From NCBI RefSeq assembly GCF_000622895.1, contig NZ_AVCC01000004.1, positions 1 to 64,000 on the forward strand: a stretch of DNA of 64,000 bases, given 5' to 3'. The stretch is from Herminiimonas sp. CN. Its GTDB lineage: Bacteria; Pseudomonadota; Gammaproteobacteria; Burkholderiales; Burkholderiaceae_D. Numbering within the stretch: position 1 is the first letter of the stretch; the number at the start of each line of letters is the position of its first letter. Under the pieces are notes generated by a model that ran no database searches, was not told the origin of the DNA, and saw nothing but the letters and a program-made list of their open reading frames with translations. The position numbers were made by a program, and so were the translations under genes. Below, piece after piece: positions 9,198 through 19,543 of the stretch.

Positions 9198-10325
9198 TTA
9201 TTCGAAAAAACCCTTCACCTTATCCATCCAGGATTTGCTTTGCGGGCTGTGCTTGGCGCCGCCTTCCGAAGTCAGACGCTCGAATTCGCGCAGGCTGGCT
9301 TTCTGGGCTTCCGTCAATTTGACCGGAGTTTCAATCACGACGTGGCAAAACAGATCGCCCGCATAACCGGAGCGCACGCCCTTGATGCCCTTGCTGCGCA
9401 AGCGGAAAGTCTTGCCGGACTGGGTGCCCTCGGGGATCGAGAACGACGCCTTGCCGCTCAGAGTCGGCACTTCGATGTCGCCGCCGAGCGCCGCCTTGGT
9501 GAAGGAAATCGGAATCTCGCAGTGCAGATCGTCGCCGTCGCGCTGGAACACCGCATGTTGCTTGATGTGGACTTCCACGTACAGGTCGCCCGACGGGCCG
9601 CCATTGGTGCCGGGTTCGCCGTTGCCGGAGGAGCGGATCCGCATGCCGTCGTCGATGCCGGCCGGAATCTTCACTTCCAGCGTCTTGTTGCGCTTGATCT
9701 TGCCGGCGCCGCCGCACGGCGGACAGGGATCGGTGATGGTCTTGCCGGTGCCGTGGCATTTCGGGCAGGTTTGCTGGATGCTGAAGAAACCCTGCTGCAT
9801 GCGCACCTGGCCGTGGCCGCCGCAGGTGGAACAGGTGGCAGGCGCAGTGCCGGCCTTGGCGCCGCTGCCGTGGCAGGTATCGCAGGTATCCCACGACGGC
9901 ACCCGGATCGTGGTGTCGAAGCCGTGCGCGGCCTGCTCCAGCGTGATTTCGAGGTTGTAGCGCAAATCCGCGCCGCGATATACCTGCGGCCCGGCACCGC
10001 GCCCGCCGCGCGCGCCGCTGCCGAAAATGTCGCCAAAAATGTCGCCGAAGGCATCGCCGAAGCCGCCGGCGCCGGCGCCACCGCCGCCACCCATGTTGGG
10101 ATCGACGCCGGCATGGCCGTAACGGTCGTAGGCATCGCGCTTTTGCGCATCCGACAGCATCTCGTAGGCTTCCTTGACCTCCTTGAACTTGCCTTCCGCG
10201 GTCTTGCTGTCCGGATTGCGGTCCGGATGGTGTTTCATTGCGAGCTTGCGATACGCTTTCTTGATTTCTTCCTCGGAAGCGTTTTTCGCCACGCCCAGTA
10301 CTTCATAAAAATCACGCTTCGCCAT
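9198..10325 (-). CDS. dnaJ: Chaperone DnaJ (Hsp40)
   Basis: Co-chaperone that delivers unfolded clients to DnaK and stimulates its ATPase. 375 residues: J domain (1-70, HPD in MKHHPDRN), Gly/Phe linker (about 75-115), four CxxCxGxG-type zinc motifs ([32 protein letters not shown] at about 140-210) and the C-terminal client-binding domain. It lies 216 bp downstream of dnaK in the same direction. Confidence 0.96.
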   Translation of the reverse strand: MAKRDFYEVLGVAKNASEEEIKKAYRKLAMKHHPDRNPDSKTAEGKFKEVKEAYEMLSDAQKRDAYDRYGHAGVDPNMGGGGGAGAGGFGDAFGDIFGDIFGSGARGGRGAGPQVYRGADLRYNLEITLEQAAHGFDTTIRVPSWDTCDTCHGSGAKAGTAPATCSTCGGHGQVRMQQGFFSIQQTCPKCHGTGKTITDPCPPCGGAGKIKRNKTLEVKIPAGIDDGMRIRSSGNGEPGTNGGPSGDLYVEVHIKQHAVFQRDGDDLHCEIPISFTKAALGGDIEVPTLSGKASFSIPEGTQSGKTFRLRSKGIKGVRSGYAGDLFCHVVIETPVKLTEAQKASLREFERLTSEGGAKHSPQSKSWMDKVKGFFE

Positions 10326-10506
10326 CTTTTTCCAACCTTTTACTCAAAGCTATTAGTTATTCCAATTTGCATTAGAAAGGAGAGCAAGGCACACCGGACA
10401 CGGCGCTTGATGCCTTGCATACCGCCGCCGTTTTTAATGCAAATGGGAATATGCAAAAAGCCGAGCCAGCATCGCTTGCGCTTCTGCATGAACTCGGCAA
10501 GCCATT

Positions 10507-10530
10507 GCGGCGCAGCAAACACTGCGCCGC
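10507..10530 (-). other. Perfect stem-loop between dnaK and dnaJ
   Basis: GCGGCGCAG (10507-10515) pairs with CTGCGCCGC (10522-10530) across a six-base loop. There is no T-run on either side, so it is not a canonical terminator. In the transcript it lies just after the dnaK stop and may protect the 3' end or partly uncouple dnaJ from dnaK (inference). The rest of the 216-bp gap shows no clear sigma-32 promoter. Confidence 0.5.
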
Positions 10531-10541
10531 CCGACAGGAAA

Positions 10542-12488
10542 TTACTTGTCCTTGACTTCCTTGAAATCGGCATCGACCACATCGTCTTCGGCCGGTTTTG
10601 CCTCTGCACCGCCCGCACCTCCGGCCGCGCCGCCAGCGGCTGCACCTGCCGCCGCCTGTTGCGCCTGCATGTCGGCGTACATCTTTTCACCCAGCTTTTG
10701 CGATGCAGTCGACAGGGTAGCGGTCTTGGCGTCGATGACAGCCTTGTCGTTGCCCTTGATTACCTCCTCCAGCTCCTTGATGGCGGCTTCGATCTGCTCT
10801 TTCTCGCCGGCCTCGAGCTTGTCGCCGTACTCGCCCAGCGATTTGCGGGTCGAGTGCACCAGCGCATCGCCCTGGTTGCGGGCGTCGGCCAGCTCGCGGA
10901 GCTTGTGATCCTCTTCCGCATTCAGCTCGGCGTCCTTGACCATTTTCTGGATTTCTTCCTCGGTCAGGCCCGAGTTGGCCTTGATCGTGATCTTGTTTTC
11001 CTTGCCGGTCGCCTTGTCTTTCGCGCCGACATGCAGGATGCCGTTGGCGTCGATGTCGAACGTGACTTCGATCTGCGGCGTGCCGCGGCCTGCCGGCGGG
11101 ATGCCTTCCAGATTGAATTCGCCCAGCGCCTTGTTGCCGGCGGCGATTTCGCGCTCGCCCTGGAACACCTTGATGGTGACCGCAGGCTGGTTGTCTTCGG
11201 CGGTCGAGAACACCTGGCTGAACTTGGTCGGGATCGTGGTGTTCTTCTGGATCATCTTGGTCATCACGCCGCCCATGGTCTCGATGCCGAGCGACAGCGG
11301 TGTTACGTCCAGCAACAGCAAATCCTTGCGGTCGCCCGACAATACCGAACCCTGGATCGCAGCGCCGACCGCCACCGCCTCATCCGGATTGACGTCCTTG
11401 CGCGGATCCTTGCCGAAGAATTCCTTGACCTTCTCCTGCACCATCGGCATCCGGGTCATGCCGCCGACCAGGATGATGTCGTCGATATCGGTGACCTTGA
11501 CGCCGGCGTCCTTGATCGCGGTGCGGCACGGTTCGATGGTGCGGATGATCAGCTCCTCAACCAGCGACTCCAGCTTGGCGCGGGTCATTTTCAGGTTCAG
11601 ATGCACCGGTGCGCCGTTGGCCATCGCAATGTACGGCTCATTGATTTCGGTTTGCTGAGTCGAAGACAACTCGATCTTCGCGCGCTCGGCGGACGCCTTG
11701 ATGCGCTGCAATGCGATCGGGTCCTTCTTCAGATCGAGGCCGTTGATCTTCTTGAACTCGTCGATGATGTAATCGATGATGCGCTGGTCGAAATCTTCGC
11801 CGCCGAGGAAAGTGTCGCCGTTGGTCGACAGCACTTCAAACTGCTTCTCGCCATCAACATCGGCGATTTCGATGATCGAGACGTCGAAGGTGCCGCCGCC
11901 CAGATCGTAGACAGCAATCTTGCGATCGCCCTTTTCGGTCTTGTCCATGCCGAACGCCAATGCGGCGGCAGTCGGCTCGTTAATGATGCGCTTGACATCC
12001 AGGCCGGCGATGCGACCGGCATCCTTGGTGGCCTGGCGCTGCGAATCATTGAAGTAAGCCGGCACCGTGATGACGGCTTCGGTGACTTCTTCGCCGAGGT
12101 AGTCTTCGGCGGTCTTTTTCATCTTGCGCAAGACTTCGGCCGAGATTTGCGGCGGCGCCAGTTTCTTGTCGCGGGTCGAAATCCAGGCGTCGCCGTTGTC
12201 TGCCTTGATAATCGAAAAAGGCATCAGCCCGATGTCTTTCTGGACTTCCTTTTCGTCGAACTTGCGGCCGATCAGGCGCTTGACCGCGAACAGCGTATTG
12301 GTCGGATTAGTGACTGCCTGGCGCTTGGCGGAGGCGCCGACCAGAATTTCGCCGTCTTCCTGATACGCAATGATGGACGGCGTGGTGCGCGCACCTTCCG
12401 CATTCTCGATCACTTTCGGCTGGCCGTTTTCTATGACGGAAACGCAAGAATTGGTTGTGCCCAAGTCAATGCCGATGATTTTGCCCAT
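10542..12488 (-). CDS. dnaK: Chaperone DnaK (Hsp70)
   Basis: Main ATP-dependent folding chaperone. The 648 residues match the family: [14 protein letters not shown] at the N terminus, the ATPase domain to about residue 385 with [13 protein letters not shown] and [10 protein letters not shown], the linker [16 protein letters not shown], the peptide-binding domain, and a lid ending in a Gly/Ala-rich stretch and [11 protein letters not shown]. It is followed by dnaJ and preceded by grpE, with its own candidate sigma-32 promoter in the grpE-dnaK gap. Confidence 0.98.
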   Translation of the reverse strand: MGKIIGIDLGTTNSCVSVIENGQPKVIENAEGARTTPSIIAYQEDGEILVGASAKRQAVTNPTNTLFAVKRLIGRKFDEKEVQKDIGLMPFSIIKADNGDAWISTRDKKLAPPQISAEVLRKMKKTAEDYLGEEVTEAVITVPAYFNDSQRQATKDAGRIAGLDVKRIINEPTAAALAFGMDKTEKGDRKIAVYDLGGGTFDVSIIEIADVDGEKQFEVLSTNGDTFLGGEDFDQRIIDYIIDEFKKINGLDLKKDPIALQRIKASAERAKIELSSTQQTEINEPYIAMANGAPVHLNLKMTRAKLESLVEELIIRTIEPCRTAIKDAGVKVTDIDDIILVGGMTRMPMVQEKVKEFFGKDPRKDVNPDEAVAVGAAIQGSVLSGDRKDLLLLDVTPLSLGIETMGGVMTKMIQKNTTIPTKFSQVFSTAEDNQPAVTIKVFQGEREIAAGNKALGEFNLEGIPPAGRGTPQIEVTFDIDANGILHVGAKDKATGKENKITIKANSGLTEEEIQKMVKDAELNAEEDHKLRELADARNQGDALVHSTRKSLGEYGDKLEAGEKEQIEAAIKELEEVIKGNDKAVIDAKTATLSTASQKLGEKMYADMQAQQAAAGAAAGGAAGGAGGAEAKPAEDDVVDADFKEVKDK

Positions 12489-12534
12489 GATGTTATCCTT
12501 TTTAGACTGAGTGACTAAAGTTTGATTGTTGTAA

Positions 12535-12562
12535 ATATGTGGAGAAAAAAACCGTTTTCAAG
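12535..12562 (-). promoter_or_regulatory. Candidate sigma-32 heat-shock promoter of dnaK
   Basis: On the minus strand CTTGAAA (12556-12562, exact -35 consensus), a 13-bp spacer, then CCACATAT (12535-12542, one mismatch to CCCCATNT). It lies in the 98-bp grpE-dnaK gap, about 45 bp from the dnaK start, so dnaK can probably be transcribed apart from grpE. Confidence 0.7.
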
Positions 12563-12586
12563 CATTTTTTACCACTATTCTGTTAT

Positions 12587-13144
12587 TTATTTACCTTGCG
12601 ATACCGTCACCAGCGCCGGGCGCAACAAGCGGTCCGAAATCATGTAGCCTTTTTGCAGTACGGTGACTATGGTATTGGCCTCCTGCTCGGCCGGCACCAT
12701 CGATACTGCCTGATGACGGCTTGGATCGAGCTTGTCGCCCGGTTGCGGGGACACTTCGGTCAACTTGTTTTTCTCGAACGCGCTGGCAAGTTGCTTCAAG
12801 GTCATTTCGACGCCTTCCTTGAGCGCAGCGACTGACGGCGTCTCGATGGCCAGCGCCGTTTCCAGGCTATCCCTGACCGGCACCAGCAACTCGGCAAAAC
12901 CTTCGATAGCGAACTTGTGCGCCTTGCTGATGTCGTCCTGGGCGCGACGGCGAATGTTTTCGGCATCGGCCTTGGCGCGCAGGAATGCATCCTGCATCTC
13001 GGCGATTTTGGCTTGCGCCTCTGCCAGTTGCTGCGCCAGCGCTGCAGCGCCAGCAGGTTGCTCGGCACCCGCAGGTGCGTCCTGCTCCGGCGACGAGGTA
13101 TCCGACGGATTCATTTGTTCTGTTTGTTGCTCTGCGTTTTGCAT
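12587..13144 (-). CDS. grpE: Nucleotide exchange factor GrpE
   Basis: Releases ADP from DnaK to reset the chaperone cycle. 185 residues: a low-complexity acidic/alanine-rich N terminus, a long coiled coil (about 45-100, [31 protein letters not shown]), and the beta domain ending [15 protein letters not shown]. It is the first gene of the heat-shock block and is preceded by a strong sigma-32 promoter match, with AGG-type ribosome-binding sequence (GGAGG) just upstream. Confidence 0.96.
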   Translation of the reverse strand: MQNAEQQTEQMNPSDTSSPEQDAPAGAEQPAGAAALAQQLAEAQAKIAEMQDAFLRAKADAENIRRRAQDDISKAHKFAIEGFAELLVPVRDSLETALAIETPSVAALKEGVEMTLKQLASAFEKNKLTEVSPQPGDKLDPSRHQAVSMVPAEQEANTIVTVLQKGYMISDRLLRPALVTVSQGK

Positions 13145-13187
13145 GAAAAGCCTCCGACAATCAATAACCTAATTTCAACATCCAAAA

Positions 13188-13216
13188 TAAATGGGGCTGT
13201 CCCAACCATATTCAAG
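13188..13216 (-). promoter_or_regulatory. Candidate sigma-32 heat-shock promoter of grpE
   Basis: On the minus strand CTTGAAT (13210-13216), a 13-bp spacer and CCCCATTTA (13188-13196). Six of seven -35 bases and the complete CCCCAT-T core match the sigma-32 consensus, with the same spacing as the dnaK promoter. It is about 45-70 bp upstream of grpE. No CIRCE inverted repeat is visible here, although hrcA is nearby. Confidence 0.8.
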
Positions 13217-13390
13217 GGGGGAGCCGCTGCAAATGCGGCAGCATGCACCGATCTGCCGCGCTGCGCTGCCGCCCGCTTCCGTTACAGAAGGTAACCAAAA
13301 TTACTGTGCCCGCATGGTATTTCAGGTCCGCTGCGGCTAGACTGAAAATGGAACGAACCAGTCGCCCACCGGCGTGGAAAGGTGAACATC

Positions 13391-13486
13391 ATGAGGTTAC
13401 CGCTAATTTTCGCATCCGTCCTGGCTTATGTCCTGCTTGCCACCGCATGGATTTGCAAAACTGTGGACAGCACGCCAATTTTCTGA
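13391..13486 (+). CDS. Possible 31-residue membrane micropeptide
   Basis: Short open frame in the 461-bp grpE-hemH gap. AAAGGTG lies about 8 bases before the ATG. The product starts MRLPLIFASVLAYVLLATAW (one hydrophobic helix) and ends CKTVDSTPIF. The helix and good ribosome-binding site are suggestive only; there is no homology evidence. The rest of the gap holds the grpE promoter and repeat copy H; nothing else was recognised. Confidence 0.3.
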   Translation: MRLPLIFASVLAYVLLATAWICKTVDSTPIF

Positions 13487-13533
13487 TTCGACGGCAGCGC
13501 AAGTCCCGTTTGAACCTTGTTCCAAGGCGGGTT

Positions 13534-13594
13534 AGAGTATGCCGAAAAATACATTCGAAACCGCATATAAATAAATCCGTTTGCAGAATACCCC
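13534..13594 (-). repeat. Dispersed ~61-bp intergenic element, copy H
   Basis: Read on the minus strand it begins GGGGTAT (ending at 13594) and ends GTATTTTTCGGCATACTCT (to 13534): exactly 61 bp, as in copy A. It lacks the outer ATAC box. It lies just upstream of the hemH 3' end, in the grpE-hemH gap. Confidence 0.5.
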
Positions 13595-13605
13595 TGATTT
13601 TTGCA

Positions 13606-14712
13606 TTACGATGCGGCGCCGAGCCGGCGTGATTCGGTGCGCGCGATTTGCGCGGCTGCCTGCTGCGCCGCGCGGGAGTCGGCGTTGCTGGCGGTCGGCC
13701 AGCCGCCGGCGTGCTGCAGCACGATATCGGCCAGCGCATGCACCCATGCCGCGGACTCGTTGAGGCAGGCGATATAGCGAAAGTCGCGCCCGCCGGCGGC
13801 CAGGAAGTCATGACGCGCTTCGATCGCGATTTCTTCCAGCGTTTCCAGGCAGTCGCTGGTGAAGCCGGGGCAGATCAAATCGACCCGCGCCACGCCTTCC
13901 CTCGCCAATTTCTGCAAGCTTGGCGCGGTATACGGCTGCAGCCATTCAGCCTTGCCGAAACGGGACTGGAACGTCACCAGGTATTGCTCCTGGGTCAACC
14001 CGAGTGCCGCTGCCAGCAGGCGGGCGGTCTTGTAGCATTCGCAATGGTAAGGGTCGCCCAGCGTCAGCGTGCGCTTCGGCACGCCGTGAAAGCTCATCAC
14101 CAGCCGGTCCGGACGGCCGTTGGCCTGCCAGTGCGCCAGCACCGACTGCTTCAGGGCGTCGATATAGCCGGGGTGGTCGTGATAATGCTTGACCAGGCGC
14201 AACTCCGGAATGTTGCGCACCTTGCGGTAATGGGCAAACACCGCGTCGAACACCGATGCGGTGGTGGTGGCCGAATACTGCGGATAGGCCGGCAGGATCA
14301 GGATGCGCTCGCAGCCATCCGCCTTCAGCTGGTCGAGCACTCCCGGCAGCGATGGCTGGCCGTAGCTCATCGCATACGCGACCTGCAACTGGTGGCCGCG
14401 CTGGCCCAGGTAACCCTGCAGCAGCCGGGCCTGTTTTTCGGTGTGGACTTTCAGCGGCGAACCATCCGCGGTCCAGATGGTCGCGTACTTGGCCGCCGAT
14501 TTGCCGGCGCGCAGCGGCAGGATGATGCCGTGCAGGATCAGCCACCAGAGCGCCTTCGGAATCTCGACCACGCGGCTATCCGACAGGAATTGCTTCAGGT
14601 AAGGCCGCAGCGCGGCCGCGGTCGGCGCTTCCGGCGTGCCGAGGTTGACCAGCACCACGGCGGTTTTGGACGGCGTGCCGTGAACGTACGGCGGTTCTGC
14701 TTGAAAGGACAT
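13606..14712 (-). CDS. hemH: Ferrochelatase
   Basis: Inserts Fe2+ into protoporphyrin IX, the last step of protoheme synthesis. The 368 residues match bacterial ferrochelatases: [12 protein letters not shown] at the N terminus, [18 protein letters not shown], the catalytic-histidine segment SFHGVPKRT, and the C-terminal [15 protein letters not shown] with the acidic metal-channel residues. Two extra cysteines near [11 protein letters not shown] are seen. The hemH-grpE neighbourhood is a typical betaproteobacterial arrangement. Confidence 0.95.
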   Translation of the reverse strand: MSFQAEPPYVHGTPSKTAVVLVNLGTPEAPTAAALRPYLKQFLSDSRVVEIPKALWWLILHGIILPLRAGKSAAKYATIWTADGSPLKVHTEKQARLLQGYLGQRGHQLQVAYAMSYGQPSLPGVLDQLKADGCERILILPAYPQYSATTTASVFDAVFAHYRKVRNIPELRLVKHYHDHPGYIDALKQSVLAHWQANGRPDRLVMSFHGVPKRTLTLGDPYHCECYKTARLLAAALGLTQEQYLVTFQSRFGKAEWLQPYTAPSLQKLAREGVARVDLICPGFTSDCLETLEEIAIEARHDFLAAGGRDFRYIACLNESAAWVHALADIVLQHAGGWPTASNADSRAAQQAAAQIARTESRRLGAAS

Positions 14713-14757
14713 GGATCGATGGCTTCCGGTGGCGGGTTAGGCATCGCTTCTGCAGCG

Positions 14758-14827
14758 ATACATCAATGGGTATTTTCAGTACCGCGCTGAATAATTGCGG
14801 CATTCATATGTTTTTGCAGCATACTCC
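14758..14827 (+). repeat. Dispersed ~70-bp intergenic element, copy F
   Basis: ATAC (14758-14761), eight bases, GTATTTT (14770-14776), a central CCGC/GCGG inverted pair, and the right end CATACTCC (14820-14827). It fills the recN-hemH gap, ending 7 bp before the recN stop codon. Confidence 0.6.
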
Positions 14828-14833
14828 GCGCAT

Positions 14834-16480
14834 TTAGAGCGCCAGCAACTCGCGCGCATGCTTGCGGGTGGTGGCGGTGATCTCGATCCCGCCGAGCATG
14901 CGGGCGATTTCTTCGACCCGGTTTTTGGCGTCGAGCGCGGCGATGCGGGACAGGGTTTTGCCGTTCCGGCTTTCCTTGCTGACCTCGAAATGCTGGTTGG
15001 CCTGGCTGGCCACCTGCGGCAAGTGCGTCACGCACAGCACCTGCCGGTCCTGCCCCAGCCGCTTGAGCAGACGGCCGACCACTTCGGCCACGCCGCCGCC
15101 GATGCCGCTGTCGACTTCATCGAAGATCAGCGTCGGCGTCGCGGTGGCGCTGGAAGTGATGACCGAAATCGCCAGCGCAATGCGCGCCAGTTCGCCGCCG
15201 GAGGCGACCTTGGCCAATGGCCGCGGCGCACTGCCGGCATGGCCGGCCACCAGAAACTCGACCTGCTCCAGCCCGCATGCTGCCGCATCGATCGGATGCA
15301 ATGCCACCACGAAGCGCCCGCCGGCCATGCTCAAATCCTGCATCGCGGCGCTCACCGCATCGCCCAGGGTTTTGGCAGCCTTCGCCCTCGCCTTGGACAA
15401 TTTTTGCGCCAGCAGCAGGTAGGCCGCTTTTGCATTGCCTTCCTGCGCGTGCAGCGCGTCGAGATCGCTGGCGTCGGCCAGTTGCCGCAGTTGCAGCGAC
15501 AGCGCATCGCATTCAGCCGGCAGCTGTTCCGGCGCGATCCGGAATTTGCGCGCGGTCGAATGCAGCGCGTCGAGCCGCGCCTCGACGGCGCGCAGCCGAT
15601 TCGGATCGAGTTCGACCCGTCCCAGGTAATCGTTGAGCGCATACACTGCTTCCTGCAACTGGATGCGGGCCGGCTCCAGCAGTTCCAGCACCGGCTTCAA
15701 TGCGCCGTCGATGTCGGCCAGCTTGCCCAGCTTCTGGTTCAGGCTCGAGAGTTGCGACAAGATCGGCTGCTCGGCTTCGGAAATCGCATCCAGCGCCTCC
15801 TGCGCGCCCTCGATCAGGCCGGCCGCATGCGACAGGCGGCTGTGTTCGGCGCTGACCTGCTCCCATTCGCCCGGCCTGGCCGCGAGTTTTTCCAGTTCGC
15901 CGACCTGCCACTCGAGCCGCTCGCGCTCCAGCAGCACGTTTTTCGCGTCTTTTTCGAAGGTTTCGCGCTGTTTGGCGATGCCGCGCCAGTCCCGGTAGGC
16001 GGCAGCCACTGCGCGCGCCTGCGGCAGCAGGCCGGCTTGGCTGTCGAGCAGGGTGCGCTGGGCATCGGGCTTCAGCAGCGACTGGTGCGCATGCTGGCCG
16101 TGGATATCGACCAGCATTTCGCCGACCTCGCGCAACTGGGCGGCGGTGGCGGCACCGCCGTTGATGAAGGCTTTGGAGCGACCGGCATTGTCGATCACGC
16201 GGCGCAGCAGCAGTGCGCCCTCTTCGCTCTGGAATGCATTGGCATCCAGCCAGGCGGCGGTTTCCGCATCGACGGCGAACTCGGCGCTGAGTTCGGCCTT
16301 GGGCGCGCCTTCGCGCACCACGCTGGCATCGCCGCGCCCGCCCAGCGCCAGCGCCAGCGCATCGATCAGAATCGACTTGCCGGCGCCGGTTTCGCCGGTA
16401 AACACCGAAAACCCGCCGGAAAATTCCAGCTCGAGGGCATCGACAATCACGAAATCACGGATGGAAAGTGTACGTAGCAT
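14834..16480 (-). CDS. recN: DNA repair protein RecN
   Basis: SMC-like ATPase that holds and processes double-strand-break ends in recombinational repair. 548 residues: N-terminal MLRTLSIRDFVIVDALELEF and Walker A GETGAGKSI, a central coiled coil (about 155-365, with the hinge-like middle), and the C-terminal signature VASGGELARIALAI, Walker B TLIFDEVDSGIGGG and CVTHLPQVAS. The length is typical. No SOS box was recognised upstream, and it is separated from nadK by 60 bp. Confidence 0.95.
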   Translation of the reverse strand: MLRTLSIRDFVIVDALELEFSGGFSVFTGETGAGKSILIDALALALGGRGDASVVREGAPKAELSAEFAVDAETAAWLDANAFQSEEGALLLRRVIDNAGRSKAFINGGAATAAQLREVGEMLVDIHGQHAHQSLLKPDAQRTLLDSQAGLLPQARAVAAAYRDWRGIAKQRETFEKDAKNVLLERERLEWQVGELEKLAARPGEWEQVSAEHSRLSHAAGLIEGAQEALDAISEAEQPILSQLSSLNQKLGKLADIDGALKPVLELLEPARIQLQEAVYALNDYLGRVELDPNRLRAVEARLDALHSTARKFRIAPEQLPAECDALSLQLRQLADASDLDALHAQEGNAKAAYLLLAQKLSKARAKAAKTLGDAVSAAMQDLSMAGGRFVVALHPIDAAACGLEQVEFLVAGHAGSAPRPLAKVASGGELARIALAISVITSSATATPTLIFDEVDSGIGGGVAEVVGRLLKRLGQDRQVLCVTHLPQVASQANQHFEVSKESRNGKTLSRIAALDAKNRVEEIARMLGGIEITATTRKHARELLAL

Positions 16481-16540
16481 AAGGGTATCTGCAAGAGTCG
16501 GGATCTGCGGCAGACTGCCGCAGGCATGGCGCCGGGCGAC

Positions 16541-17434
16541 CTACGTCTGCGGCCCTTTGGCGCTCGGGATTTCATTCCAGTGCAGTTTCTCGCGCAGGGT
16601 GTCGTAATAACTCCAGCCTTGCGGGTGTATGAAGGTGATCCGGTGCGCGGAACGCTTGAGATGGATACGGTCGCGCGGCAACAGGCTGGCGAACGACTGC
16701 ATGTCGAAATTGACGCTGGTGTCGCGGCCGCTGACGACCTCGATCATGATTTCGCTCGAATCGGGCACCACGATCGGACGATTCGACAACGCGTGCGGAG
16801 CAATCGGCACCAGCACGATGCCGCTCAGGTTGGGATGCAGCAAGGGCCCGCCGGCCGACAGCGAATACGCGGTCGAACCGGTCGGCGTCGAGACGATCAG
16901 CCCGTCGGAGCGCTGGTTGTACATGAAGCGGCCATCGACATCGACCCGCAACTCGACCATGCCGGCGCCGGCGCCGCGCGACACCACCACATCGTTGAAC
17001 GCCAGCGCCGAAAATATCCGTTCGCCATCGCGCAGCACCGCGCCTTCCAGCAGCGTGCGGGATTCGGATTCGAAATTGCCTGCCAGCATATCGGTCAGCA
17101 CCGGCAACATGCCATCGAGCGGAATATCGGTCATGAAGCCCAACCGGCCCTGATTGATGCCGATCAGCGGCACGCCATACGGCGCCAGCTGGCGCGCGAT
17201 GCCGAGCATGGTGCCGTCGCCGCCGACCACAATCGCCACGTCGGCATGCTGGCCGATTTGCGCCGGCGTCATTGCCGCAAAATCGGTCGACCCGATCTCG
17301 CGCGCGGTTTCGGTTTCCAGCACGACGGTATGCCCTGCATCATCGAAAAAATGGGCGATCCGGGACAGCGACTGTGCGATGCCGGGAGCCTGACTCTTAC
17401 CAACGAAGGCAATGGTTTTTGGCGTTGCTGACAT
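16541..17434 (-). CDS. nadK: NAD kinase
   Basis: Phosphorylates NAD to NADP in the cytoplasm. From [13 protein letters not shown] the product is 297 residues, the usual length. Visible are the catalytic [26 protein letters not shown] and [20 protein letters not shown]. An in-frame start 33 bp upstream (MPSSLTPA) and longer forms exist; none has a clear ribosome-binding site, so the start is chosen on length. Divergent from the HAD gene at 17523. Confidence 0.93.
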   Translation of the reverse strand: MSATPKTIAFVGKSQAPGIAQSLSRIAHFFDDAGHTVVLETETAREIGSTDFAAMTPAQIGQHADVAIVVGGDGTMLGIARQLAPYGVPLIGINQGRLGFMTDIPLDGMLPVLTDMLAGNFESESRTLLEGAVLRDGERIFSALAFNDVVVSRGAGAGMVELRVDVDGRFMYNQRSDGLIVSTPTGSTAYSLSAGGPLLHPNLSGIVLVPIAPHALSNRPIVVPDSSEIMIEVVSGRDTSVNFDMQSFASLLPRDRIHLKRSAHRITFIHPQGWSYYDTLREKLHWNEIPSAKGPQT

Positions 17435-17522
17435 AGTGGGCTGGGCTGGAGTAAGGGAGGACGGCATGCGCAGATTAGACCATAATTCAGCCATCTCTTG
17501 AAGGATGTGAAAGATAAGCATT

Positions 17523-18221
17523 TTGAAAACTCCGATCAAAGCTGTGCTGTTCGACCTCGATGACACCTTGTGGCCGATCGTCCCGGTACTGGAGCGGGCT
17601 GAAAACCTGTTGCACGACTGGCTGGCCGCGCATGCGCCGGCGGTAGCCGAGCGTTATACGATCGACATGCTGCGGGCTCGCCGGCAGGCGCTGATGCAAG
17701 CCGAGCCGCGCTACCGCATCGACCTGTGGGGCTTGCGCCATGCAACGCTGTGCGAAGCCTTCCGCCAGGTCGGCGCGGATATTGCCAGGGTTGACCAGGC
17801 AATGGCGGTCTTCTCCACTGCGCGCAGTGCGGTCACGCCGTTCGAGGATGTGCTGCCGGGACTGCTCAGGCTGAATGCGCGGCTGGCGGTAGGCTCGATT
17901 TCGAACGGTTTTGCCGATCTGCAGGCCATCGGCATCGCGCACCATTTCCAGGCCTCGATTGCGGCGCACCGCTTCGGCCGCGCCAAACCCGATCCGCAAA
18001 TTTTTCATGCGGCCTGCGCCGCCCTCGCGGTCCAGCCGCAGCAGGCGGTATATGTCGGCGACGATCTGCTGCTGGACGTGCAAGGCGCGCAAAATGCCGG
18101 ATTGCGCGGCGTCTGGATGAACCGCTTCGGGCGCAGCCTGACGGCAGATATCCATCCGGACGCGGTCTGCACCACGCTGCATGAACTCGAACGCTGGCTG
18201 CTTGATCCGATCGGCCCATAA
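17523..18221 (+). CDS. HAD-superfamily hydrolase
   Basis: Soluble 232-residue phosphatase-like protein. Motif I is FDLDDTLWP (D11, D13), with an alpha-helical cap of about 110 residues, motif II near SISNGF, motif III KPDPQIF and motif [18 protein letters not shown]. This resembles the HAD-IA (phosphoglycolate-phosphatase-like) group. The substrate is unknown. The start appears to be TTG at 17523 because the frame has no ATG before motif I. It lies 69 bp before hrcA in the same direction. Confidence 0.8.
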   Translation: MKTPIKAVLFDLDDTLWPIVPVLERAENLLHDWLAAHAPAVAERYTIDMLRARRQALMQAEPRYRIDLWGLRHATLCEAFRQVGADIARVDQAMAVFSTARSAVTPFEDVLPGLLRLNARLAVGSISNGFADLQAIGIAHHFQASIAAHRFGRAKPDPQIFHAACAALAVQPQQAVYVGDDLLLDVQGAQNAGLRGVWMNRFGRSLTADIHPDAVCTTLHELERWLLDPIGP

Positions 18222-18290
18222 TTCATGTTGCCAATCGCGGCTGCCGCCCCCATGTAGGTAAAAGTCAACCCGCTCTCTTTCTATAAACCT

Positions 18291-19310
18291 ATGCAACTCG
18301 ATATCCGTGCACAAACCCTGCTGAAGGCCCTGGTCGAACGCTATATCGCAGACGGCCAGCCGGTCGGCTCGCGCGCCTTGTCGAAACTGTCGGGGCTGGA
18401 TTTGTCGCCCGCCACCATCCGCAATGTCATGTCCGACCTGGAGCAAATGGGCTTCATCGTCAGCCCGCATACGTCAGCCGGACGGATTCCGACGCCGCGC
18501 GGCTATCGGGTCTTCGTCGATACCCTGCTGACGGTGCAAGCCTTCGACGAGACTGCGGTCGAATCCAGGATGCAAGCCACGCTGTCCGGCAAATCGCCGC
18601 AAAAAATCATCACCAATGCAGCCCAGGTGCTGTCTTCGCTGTCGCAGTTCGCCGGCGTGGTGCTGACGCCGCGGCATGAATCGGTATTTCAGCAGATCGA
18701 ATTTCTGCGCCTGTCAAAAAAACGGATACTGCTGGTGATCGTCAGCCCGGGCGGCGACGTGCAGAACCGCCTGCTGCTGACCGAAGTCGATTACACCCCG
18801 GCACAGCTGGTGCAGGCCGCCAATTACATTAACCAGAATTACGGCGGATTGAGCTTCGACGAGGTGCGGCTGCGGCTGCAAAACGAATTGCGCAGCCTGC
18901 GCGACGACATGACGCGCCTGATGCAGGCCGCGGTGGAAGCCGGCAGCGAAGCAATGACCGATGACAGCGAAGATGTGGTGATCTCGGGCGAGTGCAACTT
19001 GCTGCATGTGGGCGACCTGGCCGCCAACATGGGCTCGCTGCGCAAACTGTTCGACATGTTCGAGCAAAAAACCGGCCTGATGCAATTGCTCGACATGTCC
19101 AGCAAGGCCACCGGGGTACAGATTTTCATCGGCGGCGAATCGCAGCTGATGCCGATGGACGACACCAGCATCGTCACCGCACCCTACGAAGTCAACGGCC
19201 GCATTGTCGGCACGCTGGGCGTAATCGGGCCGACCCGGATGGCGTACGAACGCGTGATACCGATGGTGGATATCACCGCCAAACTGCTGTCGAATGCGTT
19301 AAGTCACTGA
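18291..19310 (+). CDS. hrcA: Heat-inducible transcription repressor HrcA
   Basis: Represses class I heat-shock genes by binding the CIRCE element, with GroEL as folding sensor. 339 residues: N-terminal winged helix (1-75, [58 protein letters not shown]), then the GAF-like and inserted dimerising domains, ending [15 protein letters not shown]. No CIRCE site was seen in this window, so its target here is probably elsewhere (groESL), while grpE/dnaK look sigma-32-driven. Confidence 0.95.
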   Translation: MQLDIRAQTLLKALVERYIADGQPVGSRALSKLSGLDLSPATIRNVMSDLEQMGFIVSPHTSAGRIPTPRGYRVFVDTLLTVQAFDETAVESRMQATLSGKSPQKIITNAAQVLSSLSQFAGVVLTPRHESVFQQIEFLRLSKKRILLVIVSPGGDVQNRLLLTEVDYTPAQLVQAANYINQNYGGLSFDEVRLRLQNELRSLRDDMTRLMQAAVEAGSEAMTDDSEDVVISGECNLLHVGDLAANMGSLRKLFDMFEQKTGLMQLLDMSSKATGVQIFIGGESQLMPMDDTSIVTAPYEVNGRIVGTLGVIGPTRMAYERVIPMVDITAKLLSNALSH

Positions 19311-19386
19311 TGCTGTGTACTGGTTGCGTACTTGTCCACGCCAGGCAGGAGCCGGCCCGGCGCTCCGGATGATTTCGTAAAAACAA

Positions 19387-19447
19387 GGAGTATTGCCATT
19401 TTCATGGCATCCACCGCACATACTTGTTGCGCATGATAAATATACTG
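19387..19447 (-). repeat. Dispersed ~61-bp intergenic element, copy G
   Basis: GGAGTAT (19387-19393) and TATACTG (19441-19447) bound a 61-bp unit between the convergent hrcA and fur genes. Read on the minus strand it has the family order, with a degenerate outer box beyond 19453. It is the most divergent copy accepted. The remaining parts of the 233-bp gap (19311-19543) show nothing recognisable. Confidence 0.4.
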
Positions 19448-19543
19448 CCAGTTTTATATATCCGCCTTTTGGGTGTATTGCGGGCATATTGTGCGCATGC
19501 GCCGGGAGCATGCAAACATCGGTCCAGCCATTAACCCGGTGCG

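Noticed and set aside
10507-10530. dnaK-dnaJ hairpin as a rho-independent terminator
   Set aside because: No T-run follows the stem on either strand.
9180-12518. 1112-residue open frame antisense to dnaJ and dnaK
   Set aside because: Mirror of highly conserved, codon-biased genes; its product is compositionally odd and matches nothing recognised.
14795-16477. 560-residue open frame antisense to recN
   Set aside because: Shadow of recN, whose motifs are complete.
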